The notes under the pieces: generated by a model | Seen by the model: the letters and a program-made list of their open reading frames with translations, nothing else | Database searches by the model: none | Told to the model about the DNA's origin: nothing | Assembly (NCBI GenBank): GCA_015657635.1 | Contig: JACDQM010000017.1 | Span: 1-50,388, forward strand | DNA: 50,388 nucleotides | Direction: 5' to 3' | Source of the DNA: Roseateles sp. | GTDB taxonomy: Bacteria > Pseudomonadota > Gammaproteobacteria > Burkholderiales > Burkholderiaceae_C | Shown: positions 39,178-49,133 of the stretch, in pieces | How the letters are laid out: each line of letters opens with the position of its first letter | Position numbering within the stretch: position 1 is the stretch's first letter | Translations under genes and position numbers: made by a program

Positions 39178-40022
39178 GCTCGTCCGACTTCAGCTCCCAC
39201 TACCTGCGCTGCGAAGGCCGCGAGCTGCACTACACCGAATGGGGCAGCGCGCACAGCGAGGTGGTGATCGCCTGGCACGGCCTGGCGCGCACCGGCCGCG
39301 ACATGGACGATCTGGCCGCGCACCTGTCGCAGCGCTACCGCGTGATCTGCCCCGACACGCTGGGCCGCGGCCTCTCCCAATGGAGCCCGCTGCCCGATGA
39401 CGAGTACTGCCTGGATTTCTATGTGCGCCAGGCCACCGCCCTGGTCGACCAGCTGGGCCTGCAAAGCTTCCACTGGGTCGGCACCTCGATGGGCGGCGCC
39501 ATCGGCACCGTCGCGGCGGCCACCACGCTGCGCGGCCGCATCCGCCGCCTGGTGCTCAATGACAACGGCCCCGAGCTGGCCGCACCCGCCATCGAGCGCA
39601 TCCGCAGCTATGCCGGCAGCCCGGCGGCGTTCGACACCGTCAGCGAGCTGGAGCAGTATTTCCGCAGCGTCTACAAGCCCTACGGCTGGCTGAGCGATGC
39701 GCAGTGGCGGCGCCTGACCGAGACCTCGGTGCGCCGCCTGCCGGACGGCCGCGTCACGCCCCACTACGACCCGGCCATGGTGCGCCAGTTCATCACGCGC
39801 CCCAACGACTATCTGCGCTGGGCCGAATGGGACACCTTGAGCCTGCCGGTGCTGTGCCTGCGCGGCGCGGATTCCGACCTGCTGCTGCCCGAGACCGCCG
39901 AGGCCATGCGCAGCCGCGGCCCGGCCGCCGTGGTGGTGACCATCGCCGACTGCGGCCATGCCCCGGCGCTGAACGTGCCAGAGCAGTTCGCGCTGGTGGA
40001 GCGCTTCCTGACGGCAGGCTGA
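39174..40022 (+). CDS. Alpha/beta hydrolase of the transporter operon
   Basis: A 282-residue cytoplasmic hydrolase without signal peptide. The nucleophile elbow is VGTSMGGAIG (Ser105), the oxyanion region WHGLARTGRD, and the catalytic histidine lies in DCGHAPALNVPEQ; the acid is probably Asp in LRGADSDLLLPE. The fold covers esterases, lipases and C-C hydrolases, so the substrate is open. As last gene of a transport operon controlled with a TonB receptor it probably cleaves the imported compound, for example an ester or an oligomer. That is inference from context. Confidence 0.9.
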   Translation: MSSSDFSSHYLRCEGRELHYTEWGSAHSEVVIAWHGLARTGRDMDDLAAHLSQRYRVICPDTLGRGLSQWSPLPDDEYCLDFYVRQATALVDQLGLQSFHWVGTSMGGAIGTVAAATTLRGRIRRLVLNDNGPELAAPAIERIRSYAGSPAAFDTVSELEQYFRSVYKPYGWLSDAQWRRLTETSVRRLPDGRVTPHYDPAMVRQFITRPNDYLRWAEWDTLSLPVLCLRGADSDLLLPETAEAMRSRGPAAVVVTIADCGHAPALNVPEQFALVERFLTAG

Positions 40023-40110
40023 CCGGGCAGGACACCGCAGCGCGGGAAAGCCAGGGCTTCGAGCCGCCTGGGGCCGGGCTACAGTCGGGCCTTCCCTTCT
40101 GTCGCGTGCC

Positions 40111-41940
40111 ATGAACAGAGGTTCCAGTTCCGAGGTCAGCCACGGCGAGCTTGATGCCTACCGCCGCAGCTTCAGCCATCTCTTGCTGATCATCTTGCTG
40201 GGCTGCGTCGCGACGCTGGTGGGCATGCAGATCGCCGAGCCGGGCTGGAGCCTGCGCAACTCCCTGACCGTGGCCGTCGCTGCGCTGAGCTTTTTCAGCT
40301 ACTGGTTGCTGCAGCGCTCGCTGCGCCTGGGCGCCAGCGTGGCGCTGCTGGGCCTCTGGGCAATCGCCACGGCAGGCACGCTGAGCTACAGCGGCATCCA
40401 CAGCGCCAATGTGCTGATCCTTGCCTTCGTGATCGTCACCACCGGCTGGACCCTGGGCCGGCGCTGGCTGATCGGCATCACCAGCGTCACCGTGCTGCTG
40501 CTGCTGGCCCTCGGCGTGGCCGAACTGAGCGGCCTGTACCTGCCAACGCCACGCGCCTCGGTACTGGTGGTGGGCGGCACCGTGCTGTTCTCACTCATCG
40601 CCATCGCCTTCCTGACGCTGCGGGCCTATGAGAGCTTTCGCGCCGAGCGCGACCACGGGCTGGCCCTATCGCGGCAGATGATGGAGCGCAATGCCGAATT
40701 GGCGCAGAGCGAGGCGGACCTGAAGATGATCATCGGCCATGTGCCGGCCGGGCTGGCCTCCTTCGACGCGCGCTCGCAGCTGCGCTTCGGCAACCAGCGC
40801 TATGCCGACATGTTCGGCGCCCGCCCCGAGGACCTGGTCGGTCGCCACATCAGCAGCTATGTGCCGCCAGCTGCGCTGGAGTCGCTGATGCCGGCCTGGC
40901 AACGCGCCCTGGCCGGCGAAACCAGCCGCTACCGGCGCATCAACGTCCATCCGCTGACCCAGGAAACCCGCATCATCGACGTCGAACTGGTGCCGCAGCT
41001 GGATGCAGGCCAGGTGCAGGGCCTGTTCGCCCTGGTCATCGATGTGACCGAAAAGGTGGCGATCGAGCAGCAGATCCAGGAACTCAACGCCAGCCTGGAG
41101 CAGCGCGTGCAGGACCGCACCGAGGCCCTGGAGACCGCGATGCAGCGCCTGCAGACCCTGCAGGACCAGCTGGCGCACAGTGAAAGCCGGGCCACCTTGA
41201 ACACCTTGGTGGCCAGCATCTCGCACGAACTGAGCACGCCGCTGAACAACGCGCAGGTGGCGGCCGAAGCGCTGCACAGCGAAGCCGGCGGCTTGCAGGC
41301 GCGCCTGGGCGGCAGCCCGATGCGCCGCTCCGAGCTGGAGGCCAGCATCGGCGCCATGGCCGAGGGCAGCGACCTGACCCTGCGCAATCTGGCGCGCGCC
41401 AACGAGCTGCTGTCGGCCTTCCGCGACATCGCCAACCAACAGGCCAGCGAGCAACTGAAGGACTTCGACCTGGCCGAGCTGCTCGGCGAGATCCTGCAGA
41501 CCCTGGCACCCACGCTGCGGCGCCAGCCGCATCAGGTGCTGCTGGACATTCCCGCGGGCCTGGTGCTGAACAGCCGGCCCGGGCCGCTCAGCCAAGTGGC
41601 GATCAACCTGATCAACAACGCGATGCTGCATGCCTTCCGGCCCGGCCAGGCCGGCTGCCTGCGCATCAGTGCCGAGCGCAGCGGCGATCAGCTGCGGCTG
41701 CGCTTCGAAGACGACGGCATCGGCATCAGCGCCGAGGTGCTGAAGCATCTGTTCGAGCCCTTCTTCACCACCCGCGCCGGCCAGGGCGGCACCGGCCTGG
41801 GCTTGAGCATCGTCGAGCACCAGGTGCGCAAGATGCTGGGCGGCCGCATCAGCGTGCGCTCAGAACCCGGGCAAGGCAGCTGCTTCGAGATCCAGATTCC
41901 GCTGGTGCTGGACGAAGCCACCAGCCCGCCAGCACACTAA
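40111..41940 (+). CDS. Hybrid-free sensor histidine kinase with PAS domain
   Basis: A 609-residue membrane kinase. Up to six hydrophobic helices lie in the first 170 residues (LLLIILLGCVATLVGMQ, SLTVAVAALSFFSYWLL, ASVALLGLWAIATAGT, VLILAFVIVTTGW, ITSVTVLLLLALGV, VLVVGGTVLFSLIAIAFL). A PAS domain is at about 205-315 (LASFDARSQLRFGNQRYADMF), then a coiled linker, the H-box SISHELSTPLNN (His372), and an HATPase with NLINNAMLHAF, DDGIGIS and GTGLGLSIVEH. It resembles kinases that autophosphorylate and signal to a separate response regulator, but no receiver gene is next to it, so it is an orphan here. It ends at a large palindromic element. Confidence 0.93.
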   Translation: MNRGSSSEVSHGELDAYRRSFSHLLLIILLGCVATLVGMQIAEPGWSLRNSLTVAVAALSFFSYWLLQRSLRLGASVALLGLWAIATAGTLSYSGIHSANVLILAFVIVTTGWTLGRRWLIGITSVTVLLLLALGVAELSGLYLPTPRASVLVVGGTVLFSLIAIAFLTLRAYESFRAERDHGLALSRQMMERNAELAQSEADLKMIIGHVPAGLASFDARSQLRFGNQRYADMFGARPEDLVGRHISSYVPPAALESLMPAWQRALAGETSRYRRINVHPLTQETRIIDVELVPQLDAGQVQGLFALVIDVTEKVAIEQQIQELNASLEQRVQDRTEALETAMQRLQTLQDQLAHSESRATLNTLVASISHELSTPLNNAQVAAEALHSEAGGLQARLGGSPMRRSELEASIGAMAEGSDLTLRNLARANELLSAFRDIANQQASEQLKDFDLAELLGEILQTLAPTLRRQPHQVLLDIPAGLVLNSRPGPLSQVAINLINNAMLHAFRPGQAGCLRISAERSGDQLRLRFEDDGIGISAEVLKHLFEPFFTTRAGQGGTGLGLSIVEHQVRKMLGGRISVRSEPGQGSCFEIQIPLVLDEATSPPAH

Positions 41941-42053
41941 GAGCGGCTCACAAACCCAGCGAAGCGGTTCTGGCTAGGCGTCCTGGCGCAGACAGTACGT
42001 TCAGGTACGGCCGGCCAGGGCAACAACGCCAGAAGGGTTTTGTGAGCCGCTCT
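41941..42053. repeat. Intergenic palindromic element B between convergent genes
   Basis: Inverted arms GAGCGGCTCACAAACCC (from 41941) and GGGTTTTGTGAGCCGCTC (ending 42052) enclose further pairing: TTCTGGCTAGGCGTCCTGGC against GCCAGGGCAACAACGCCAGAA. The left arm has an extra AGCGAAGCGG, and the centre contains GTACGTTCAGGTAC. It starts directly after the kinase stop and ends at the stop of the convergent DUF1566 gene, so it could also act as a bidirectional terminator. Related to element A at 35342. Confidence 0.6.
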
Positions 42054-42646
42054 CAGAGCCCCCGCACCAGGCGCACCGCCAGGCGCGTGCCCTTGGCCAC
42101 ATCGCTGCGCGACTCGCCATTGCCCAGATGCACGGCCCAGCCGGTGACGAAGGCCTCGCTGCTGCCGCTCTCCTGCGTCCGCCCTTGCATCACATTGCCA
42201 TAGGCGTAGGGATTGACGGTGCCGGAGGGCACGCTGACGGTGCCGGACCAGTGCCAGTCGCGCAAGGCCCCCGGATAGAGCTGCGGATTCGGGCCGACCG
42301 GGCGCGTCCGGCGATCGACCAGCCGGCGCAGCTCATTCGCCCGCGGCAGCCGCCAGGCCTGCCCCTCGGCCTTGGCGCGCTGCGCGGCCAGCGCGACGGC
42401 CTGGGCGTGCGACAGCAGCTGCGCCTCACCGACGCAGGCCTTGCCATCCCACTGCATGCCCTCGACACAGCGCGCCCACACCAGCCGCGCCGCACTGTCG
42501 ATGACGGACAGCCCGTCCGCCGCCACTTGCGGCCGGGCGGGCACGTCGGCTTCGGCAGCCCGCACAGGCGACATCAGCGCGCCCAGCGCCAGCAGGAGAA
42601 CAGCAGAGCGCAAGGCAGCGGGCATGGAGCGATTTCGTCGGAACAT
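42053..42646 (-). CDS. DUF1566-domain exported protein
   Basis: A 197-residue protein: signal peptide ([22 protein letters not shown]) and a body with the DUF1566/Lcl C-terminal pattern ([56 protein letters not shown]). It has two cysteines likely to form one disulfide. No catalytic residues are known for this fold. Start at ATG 42646; the ATG at 42625 is an alternative that would still leave a signal peptide. The convergent kinase gene is separated from it by palindromic element B. Confidence 0.85.
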   Translation of the reverse strand: MFRRNRSMPAALRSAVLLLALGALMSPVRAAEADVPARPQVAADGLSVIDSAARLVWARCVEGMQWDGKACVGEAQLLSHAQAVALAAQRAKAEGQAWRLPRANELRRLVDRRTRPVGPNPQLYPGALRDWHWSGTVSVPSGTVNPYAYGNVMQGRTQESGSSEAFVTGWAVHLGNGESRSDVAKGTRLAVRLVRGL

Positions 42647-42697
42647 CGGACCATCCTACGGCCTCTCAACACGACGGCCTGCCACAATCGCCCGGTG

Positions 42698-43612
42698 ATG
42701 ATGACGACGCCCGCCTCCGCCCCTCCGTCCCGCCTCTCGCTCTACCTGGACCTGATCCGCTGGGACCGCCCCGCCGGCTGGCTGCTGCTGCTGTGGCCCA
42801 CCTTGTCGGCGCTGTGGATCGCCTCGGACGGCTGGCCGGGCTGGCATCTGCTGGCGGTCTTCGTGCTGGGCACCATCCTGATGCGCTCAGCCGGCTGCTG
42901 CGTCAACGATGTGGCCGACCGCGATTTCGACAAGCATGTGAAGCGCACCGCCCAGCGCCCGGTCACGCGCGGCGCGGTGTCGGTGAAGGAAGCGCTGGGC
43001 CTGGGGGCAGGTCTTGCCTTGCTGGCCTTCGGCCTGGTGCTCAGCACCAACGCGCCGACCATCCTGCTGTCCTTCGCCGCGCTGGCGGTGGCCATCCTCT
43101 ACCCCTACGCCAAGCGCGTGGTGGCGATGCCGCAGGCGGTGCTGGGCGTGGCTTTTTCCTTCGGCATTCCGATGGCTTTCGCGGCCGCGCAAGGCGGCAC
43201 CGAGTGGAGCCTGGCCGCCATCAACGCGGCGGTGCCGCTGACGGCCTGGGCGCTGCTGATCGCCAATCTGTTCTGGGTGCTGGCCTATGACACCGAGTAC
43301 GCGATGGTGGACCGCGACGACGACATCCGCATCGGCATCAAGACCTCGGCGCTGACGCTGGGCCGCTTCGACGTGGCCGCCGTGATGGCCTTCTACGGGG
43401 TCTACCTGGCCGCCTGGACCTGGCTGAGCCTGCGCCTGGGCCTGGGCCGCTGGTTCCTGCTCGGCGTGGCGGCCGCGCTGCTGCAGGTGGTCTGGCACTA
43501 CCTGCTGATCAAGGACCGCAGCCGCGAGGGCTGCTTCAAGGCCTTCCGCCAGAACCACTGGCTGTGCTTTGCGGTGTTTGCCGGCACCGTGCTGGACCTG
43601 GCGCTGCGCTGA
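42698..43612 (+). CDS. ubiA: 4-hydroxybenzoate polyprenyltransferase
   Basis: A 304-residue integral membrane prenyltransferase of the ubiquinone pathway: it attaches the polyprenyl tail to 4-hydroxybenzoate. The first Asp-rich motif is NDVADRDFD, the second [13 protein letters not shown], both in family positions, and about eight to nine helices are predicted. GTG 42695, ATG 42698 and ATG 42701 are all in frame; 42698 is chosen as conventional. The stop overlaps a perfect palindrome shared with the convergent permease gene. Confidence 0.95.
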   Translation: MMTTPASAPPSRLSLYLDLIRWDRPAGWLLLLWPTLSALWIASDGWPGWHLLAVFVLGTILMRSAGCCVNDVADRDFDKHVKRTAQRPVTRGAVSVKEALGLGAGLALLAFGLVLSTNAPTILLSFAALAVAILYPYAKRVVAMPQAVLGVAFSFGIPMAFAAAQGGTEWSLAAINAAVPLTAWALLIANLFWVLAYDTEYAMVDRDDDIRIGIKTSALTLGRFDVAAVMAFYGVYLAAWTWLSLRLGLGRWFLLGVAAALLQVVWHYLLIKDRSREGCFKAFRQNHWLCFAVFAGTVLDLALR

Positions 43613-43623
43613 TCGATCAGCGC
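43606..43623. terminator. 18-bp palindrome across two convergent stop codons
   Basis: GCGCTGATCGATCAGCGC (43606-43623) is a perfect palindrome containing the ubiA stop TGA and, on the other strand, the stop of the zinc permease gene. It may serve both directions, though it has no loop and no T-run. Confidence 0.35.
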
Positions 43624-44348
43624 GGCTTCAGCAAGGCAGACAGCCCACCTGCCAGGGCCAGCGCCAGCGCCACACAGGCACCGCTGGGCGCATCCAGCAG
43701 CCAGGACAGCAGCAAGCCGGCAGCGCAGGCCGTACCCGTGGCCGCCAGCGCCTGGCCCCAGTGGCGCCCGGCCCGCATCCACAAGGCCGGCGCGATCAGG
43801 GCGGCAAAGACCACGAACAAGCCCAGCACCGGCACCACCAGACTGGCCACCAGCGCGAACGCTGCATAGAAGAAGCGATTGCGTGCCAGCAGCGGGCGCA
43901 GCGCCAGCACAGCCAGGGCACAGCCCGCCAGCAGGGCCACCTGCGACCAGTCAGCCCACAGCACATCGGCCGCCAGCAGCTGCGACAGGCGCTCGCGGCC
44001 ATGCGGGTCGGCGCGCGCGGCCAGCAGCGCCAGGCTGGCCGCCGCCACATAGACCAGGCCGATCAAGGCCTCGCGCTGTGCCGGCCATTGCCGGGCCAGC
44101 CAGGCCACCAGGGCCGCGCTGACCAGGGCCCCGGCCATCGCACTGCCCTGCGTGCCCAGCCAGCCCGGATGGTCGATGAAGGCCGCCGCCATCAGCGCCG
44201 CCGCCGCCGCCGCCTGGGCCACCGCCAGGTCGATGAAGACCACGCAGCGCTGCAGCACCTGGTGGCCCAGCGGCATCAGCGCGATCAGGCCAAACACCAG
44301 CGCCAGCGCCGGCGCCAGGAACCAGGCGTCGAACAGCGCCGCGCTCAT
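43617..44348 (-). CDS. Metal ABC transporter permease (ZnuB-like)
   Basis: A 243-residue permease of the ABC-3 (zinc/manganese) class with about seven or eight helices (ALVFGLIALMPLGHQVLQRCVVFIDLAVAQ, ALVASLVVPVLGLFVVFAALIAP, and others). FIDLAVAQAAAAAALMAA matches the motif shared by ZnuB-type subunits. Its ATG overlaps the stop of the binding-protein gene (ATGA), so both are co-translated. No ATPase gene (ZnuC) is next to it, although ABC importers need one. A partner must be elsewhere, or the cluster has lost it. The open frame runs much further upstream, which is a GC-rich artefact. Confidence 0.88.
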   Translation of the reverse strand: MSAALFDAWFLAPALALVFGLIALMPLGHQVLQRCVVFIDLAVAQAAAAAALMAAAFIDHPGWLGTQGSAMAGALVSAALVAWLARQWPAQREALIGLVYVAAASLALLAARADPHGRERLSQLLAADVLWADWSQVALLAGCALAVLALRPLLARNRFFYAAFALVASLVVPVLGLFVVFAALIAPALWMRAGRHWGQALAATGTACAAGLLLSWLLDAPSGACVALALALAGGLSALLKPR

Positions 44349-45277
44349 CGGCTCTTGGCCAGCGTGCCGACCAGGGCGTTGACGACCTGATCCATCCACT
44401 GCCCCAGCGCATCCGGCGCCGTCTCGTCCTCGACCGTGGCGGGCAGGATGAGGACCGGCAGACTGCTGCCGAACTGCCCGGACAGCCAGCGGCCCGGCCG
44501 CGGGTCCTGATAGCTGCTGATCACCACCGCCGCCGCAGGCTGGGTGCGCAGGGTTTCGAGCAGGCGTTGCAGATGCACCGGCGTCGGTGCCATGCCGGGC
44601 TTGGGCTCCAGATCCACCCCCTGCTGCACACCCAGCCAGCGCAACAGATAGGCAAAGCTGCTGTGCTGCGCCGCCACGCGCTGGCCCTTGATCGGCGCGG
44701 CGCGGCGCTCCCACTCGGTGATGCGCTGGCGCCATTGCGTCTGGAAGGCCGCATGGCGCTGCGCGATGGCAGCGGCCTGTGCGGGCTGCAGCTGCTGCAG
44801 CGTGTCGCTCCAGGCCTGCGCCACCTCCAGCAGGCGACGCGGGTCGGTGTGGAAGTGCGGATTGCCCTGCTCATGCACATCGCCCGCCCAGGGCGTGCCG
44901 ATGACGCCGGGCTGCGCATCGATCAGGCTGACATGATCGGCCGCGAAGAACATCGAGGCCGCACTGTTGCTGACCTTGGCATTGCCGGCGCGCTGCTGCA
45001 GCACCGGCAGCCAGCCGCTTTCCAGCGCCGCGCCACTGCAGATGGCCGCATCGCTGGCGCGCAGCTGCGCGATCAGGGCCGGCCGGGCCTCGATGTGATG
45101 CGGGTCCTGCTTGGCATGCGTGGCCACATGCAGGCGCGCTGTCGGCAGCAGCACCCGGGTCAGCGCGGCCCACTCCGGCTCGCAGGCGAAGACGGTGAAA
45201 GGGCTCTGCGCCTGGGCCTGCAGGCTCGCGCCGAACAGCAGGGCCAGGCCGATCCGCTTAGTAGCTGTGTGCACCAT
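44345..45277 (-). CDS. Zinc-binding ABC substrate-binding protein (ZnuA-like)
   Basis: A 310-residue exported binding protein of the cluster A-I (metal) class: signal peptide (IGLALLFGASLQAQAQ), then the domain FTVFACEPEWAALTRVLL. Metal ligands probably include the histidines in KQDPHHIEARP, in GNPHFHTDPRR and in AQHSSFAYLLRW, with an Asp/Glu near the end (SSYQDPRPGRW). The His-rich loop of E. coli ZnuA is absent. The ATG at 45277 lies inside the end of the outer-membrane gene (stop 45258), so the genes overlap by 20 nt, which supports a single transcript. A TTG at 45286 is an alternative start. Confidence 0.88.
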   Translation of the reverse strand: MVHTATKRIGLALLFGASLQAQAQSPFTVFACEPEWAALTRVLLPTARLHVATHAKQDPHHIEARPALIAQLRASDAAICSGAALESGWLPVLQQRAGNAKVSNSAASMFFAADHVSLIDAQPGVIGTPWAGDVHEQGNPHFHTDPRRLLEVAQAWSDTLQQLQPAQAAAIAQRHAAFQTQWRQRITEWERRAAPIKGQRVAAQHSSFAYLLRWLGVQQGVDLEPKPGMAPTPVHLQRLLETLRTQPAAAVVISSYQDPRPGRWLSGQFGSSLPVLILPATVEDETAPDALGQWMDQVVNALVGTLAKSR

Positions 45278-46418
45278 GGGCTCCAAAGGCCAGCACGTAC
45301 TGCAGCTGCACCGAGCGCTTGGCCGGGTTCTCGAACTCGACCGCGTCGCGCTGGGTCGTGTACTGCAGGCGCACGGCCTGCATATGCGTGGGCTTCCAGG
45401 CCAGCATCAGGCTGCGCTCGCGCAGCAGGCCGCTGTGGAAGTGGTCGCCATGCGGCATGCGCACGCGCAGCCAGTCCGCGCGGGCGCCGACTTCCCAGCT
45501 GGGATTGAAACGCCACACCGCGGCCAGCGCATTCGCCTCCTGCCTGTCGCCGGAACTCGCATAGCGGTTCAGCCCGCTGATCTGCGCCGCCTCGAAGCTC
45601 AGGCGCAGCTGCTGGTCGCGGTTGTTTCCATTGGGTGCCCACTTCCAGGTGGCGTCGACCATCCAGGTCTTGCGGCCGGTGAACTGCGCGCCATGGTGGT
45701 GGTGGTGATGCTCGTGCTCGTCAGCGCCTTCCTCGTGCTCATGCGCCTCTTCGAGCGCAGCTTCCCTGCGGTTGCGCAGGTGCGAGAGGCCCAGCTGCCA
45801 GCTGTGCGAACGGTTCAGGTCCGCGCCCATCTTCGCCACCAGCGTGGCGGCGCCGACACGGCCCGGATCATTGGCCGCCTCGGCGACCAGCTTCTTGCCG
45901 CGGAAGACCTCGGCGCCCAGCATCAGGTAGAAGGGCGTCGGCGCGGTCCAGTTCAGGCGCAGGCCGTCATCGTTCCAGTGGCCGCCCAGGAAGGCGCGGT
46001 ACAGAAGCGGACGCTCGGTGAAATCGTCAGCATGCATGTGCTGCTGGTTCAGATAGCCGATCTGCGAGGCGAAGCGCCCGGCGCGCGCCTGCAGGCCGAC
46101 GGGCAGCGTGGTGGTCTCCAGCCAGAACTCCTCGATGGACTTTTCCAGTTGGCCATCATGCGTCTCCAGCATCGCCACGGCGTGGCCGCGCAGGTGCGCG
46201 CCCAGCGCGCCGCTGGCGCTCAGGTCGCTATGGCCGAGTTGCAGGCCCTTGTCGCGTGCGCCCAGTTCCAGGGCGCGGCTCGTGTAGGTGGTGTCCAGCA
46301 CCGCGCCGAATTGCCAGCCGGTGGCCGACTTCGGCGCGGGCGCGCGCTCCTGCGCCAGCGCTGCGCCGCCCGCCAGCAGGCCGGCAGCGGCGATGAGGGA
46401 GAAAGATAGGTTCTTCAT
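45258..46418 (-). CDS. Outer-membrane beta-barrel with His-rich loop
   Basis: A 386-residue exported protein: signal peptide (LIAAAGLLAGGAALAQ) and a barrel-like body with alternating aromatic strands, ending in AHGAHSY. A loop near residues 215-240 contains EEAHEHEEGADEHEHHHHHHG, a typical zinc-collecting sequence. Other motifs (TTYTSRALELGARDKGLQLGHSDLSASG) are porin-like. It lies in the zinc cluster between the beta-propeller and the binding protein and probably lets zinc cross the outer membrane. Which family it belongs to I cannot say. It has no TonB box or plug, so transport would be by diffusion. Confidence 0.75.
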   Translation of the reverse strand: MKNLSFSLIAAAGLLAGGAALAQERAPAPKSATGWQFGAVLDTTYTSRALELGARDKGLQLGHSDLSASGALGAHLRGHAVAMLETHDGQLEKSIEEFWLETTTLPVGLQARAGRFASQIGYLNQQHMHADDFTERPLLYRAFLGGHWNDDGLRLNWTAPTPFYLMLGAEVFRGKKLVAEAANDPGRVGAATLVAKMGADLNRSHSWQLGLSHLRNRREAALEEAHEHEEGADEHEHHHHHHGAQFTGRKTWMVDATWKWAPNGNNRDQQLRLSFEAAQISGLNRYASSGDRQEANALAAVWRFNPSWEVGARADWLRVRMPHGDHFHSGLLRERSLMLAWKPTHMQAVRLQYTTQRDAVEFENPAKRSVQLQYVLAFGAHGAHSY

Positions 46419-46444
46419 GTTTGCGTTTTCTTGGTGTCGGCGCT

Positions 46445-47770
46445 TCAGCGCGTGATGCCCAGCCAGGCCAGGCCGGACGGCACGAAATCGAGGTTGCGGC
46501 GCGACTTGACGACGCCGGTGCTGCTGTCCACCACCACCAGCTGGCGTGCCTGCGGATCGCTGATGTAGAGCTCGTCCTTGGCGCCGTTGGCCACGATGGC
46601 CGGCCAGGGCGCGGCCGTCGGCATGCTCGGGATGACGCCGGCCACGCGGGCCAGCGGTGCCCAGGCCTTGTTCTGGTGCTGGCTGAGGATCAGCGTGCCC
46701 TGGTTGTCTAGCACGGCAAAGCGTTTGCCGCTGCGATCGAAGCCATGCGCGCGGCGAATGTTGCCGTCCACCCAGCCCTGCGGCACGAAGCTGCTGACGG
46801 TGCCGGCATCGACGTCCACCGCGTAGAAACGGGTCGTCACCACGGCCGGTGCCGCGCCTTCGGTGGCCACGCCGATGAAGTGGCTGCCCAGGCGCGCATG
46901 GCCGGCGATGGTGCCGACGCGCAGCGGCGTCAGCAGCTTCTGGCCGTCGCTGACCGTGCTGGCGCTCAGGTGCTTGACCAGCAGCATGCCGTCCAGGCAG
47001 CCCGCCACGGTGTAGGCCCCGGCGCTGAAGCTGCCGTGCATGCCGTTGCAGCGCGTCGGCACTTGGCGGTCGAGCCGGTACGTCGCACCTTCACGCTGAT
47101 ACAGGTTCAGATGGGTCGGCAAGGTGTCCGGCGCGTCTGCGGCGCGGCTGACCACCAGCAGCTTGTTGTCGACCGGCTCGCCCAGGCCGTGGATGGGGGC
47201 GCTGAGGTCCAGCGCCGCCAGGGTGCCGCCTGTGGCGATGGACGCATCGCTGAAGAGGCGCACGCCGGCGTTCTTTGCGGGCGTGGCCGTGCTGTCGCCG
47301 TCCATGAAGAAGGCGGCCTGCTTGCCGGCCTGCACGTCGTAGTGGGTCGGGCGCGAGCCCGTCAGCTTCCAGGCCACCGACTTGGAGGCCTGCTTGTAGT
47401 CATGCAGATGGTCGACATGGTCCTCCTGCCAGATGCCGGCATCGATGAACTGCACCTGATCCTGCAGACGCTGCACCGCCACCGCGTAGCGGCCGCTCGG
47501 GCTGGCGTAAACCGCCGACGGCACGTTGTCCAGCGCATAGCTGGCCTCCGTGGTGCCCGAGTCCAGATCGAACAGGCGCAGCGTCTTGGCGTTGGGCTCG
47601 ATCAGGGCCAGCCGGCCCGCGGTGTCGATGGTGGTGTTCTCGTGCTTGTCCGGGCCTTCGTCGCTGTCGACGCCGCCGCCGCAAGCCGCCAGCAGTGCCG
47701 ATGCCAGCAAGGCGCTGACCCAGAGAGCAGTGGGCCGGCTGGGCAAGGTGGATTTGTTGTTGGATGTCAT
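46445..47770 (-). CDS. AztD-like periplasmic beta-propeller lipoprotein
   Basis: A 441-residue protein with lipobox LLAAC followed by GGGVDSDEGPDKHENTT. The body has repeating beta-propeller blades (GRLALIEPNAKTLRLFDLDSG, YASPSGRYAVAVQ, FAVLDNQGTLIL), with His-containing motifs EDHVDHLHDY, RPTHYDVQAG and IHGLGEP. This resembles, from memory, the AztD zinc metallochaperone that hands zinc to binding proteins in the periplasm. The lipid anchor differs from the soluble AztD. Located in the zinc cluster next to the ZnuA-like gene, a fitting partner. Start at ATG 47770. Confidence 0.7.
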   Translation of the reverse strand: MTSNNKSTLPSRPTALWVSALLASALLAACGGGVDSDEGPDKHENTTIDTAGRLALIEPNAKTLRLFDLDSGTTEASYALDNVPSAVYASPSGRYAVAVQRLQDQVQFIDAGIWQEDHVDHLHDYKQASKSVAWKLTGSRPTHYDVQAGKQAAFFMDGDSTATPAKNAGVRLFSDASIATGGTLAALDLSAPIHGLGEPVDNKLLVVSRAADAPDTLPTHLNLYQREGATYRLDRQVPTRCNGMHGSFSAGAYTVAGCLDGMLLVKHLSASTVSDGQKLLTPLRVGTIAGHARLGSHFIGVATEGAAPAVVTTRFYAVDVDAGTVSSFVPQGWVDGNIRRAHGFDRSGKRFAVLDNQGTLILSQHQNKAWAPLARVAGVIPSMPTAAPWPAIVANGAKDELYISDPQARQLVVVDSSTGVVKSRRNLDFVPSGLAWLGITR

Positions 47771-47815
47771 TCGTTTCTCCTCTTTGAATCGTTGCTCGTC
47801 CTGGCAGGCGGTCCC

Positions 47816-49072
<1,257 letters not shown>

Positions 49073-49077
49073 TTGCT

Positions 49078-49091
49078 AATGATATTGCATT
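49078..49091. promoter_or_regulatory. Candidate Zur operator in the divergent promoter
   Basis: AATGATATTGCATT (49078-49091) is an imperfect inverted repeat (AATG-N6-CATT) within an AT-rich stretch in otherwise GC-rich DNA. It lies between the divergent starts at 49072 and 49134 and also contains likely -10 boxes. Zur sites in other bacteria are AT-rich palindromes of this kind. Confidence 0.45.
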
Positions 49092-49133
49092 CTTATTAAG
49101 ATGGCGACAGCCCTCCCTGGATAATCCGAGGCC

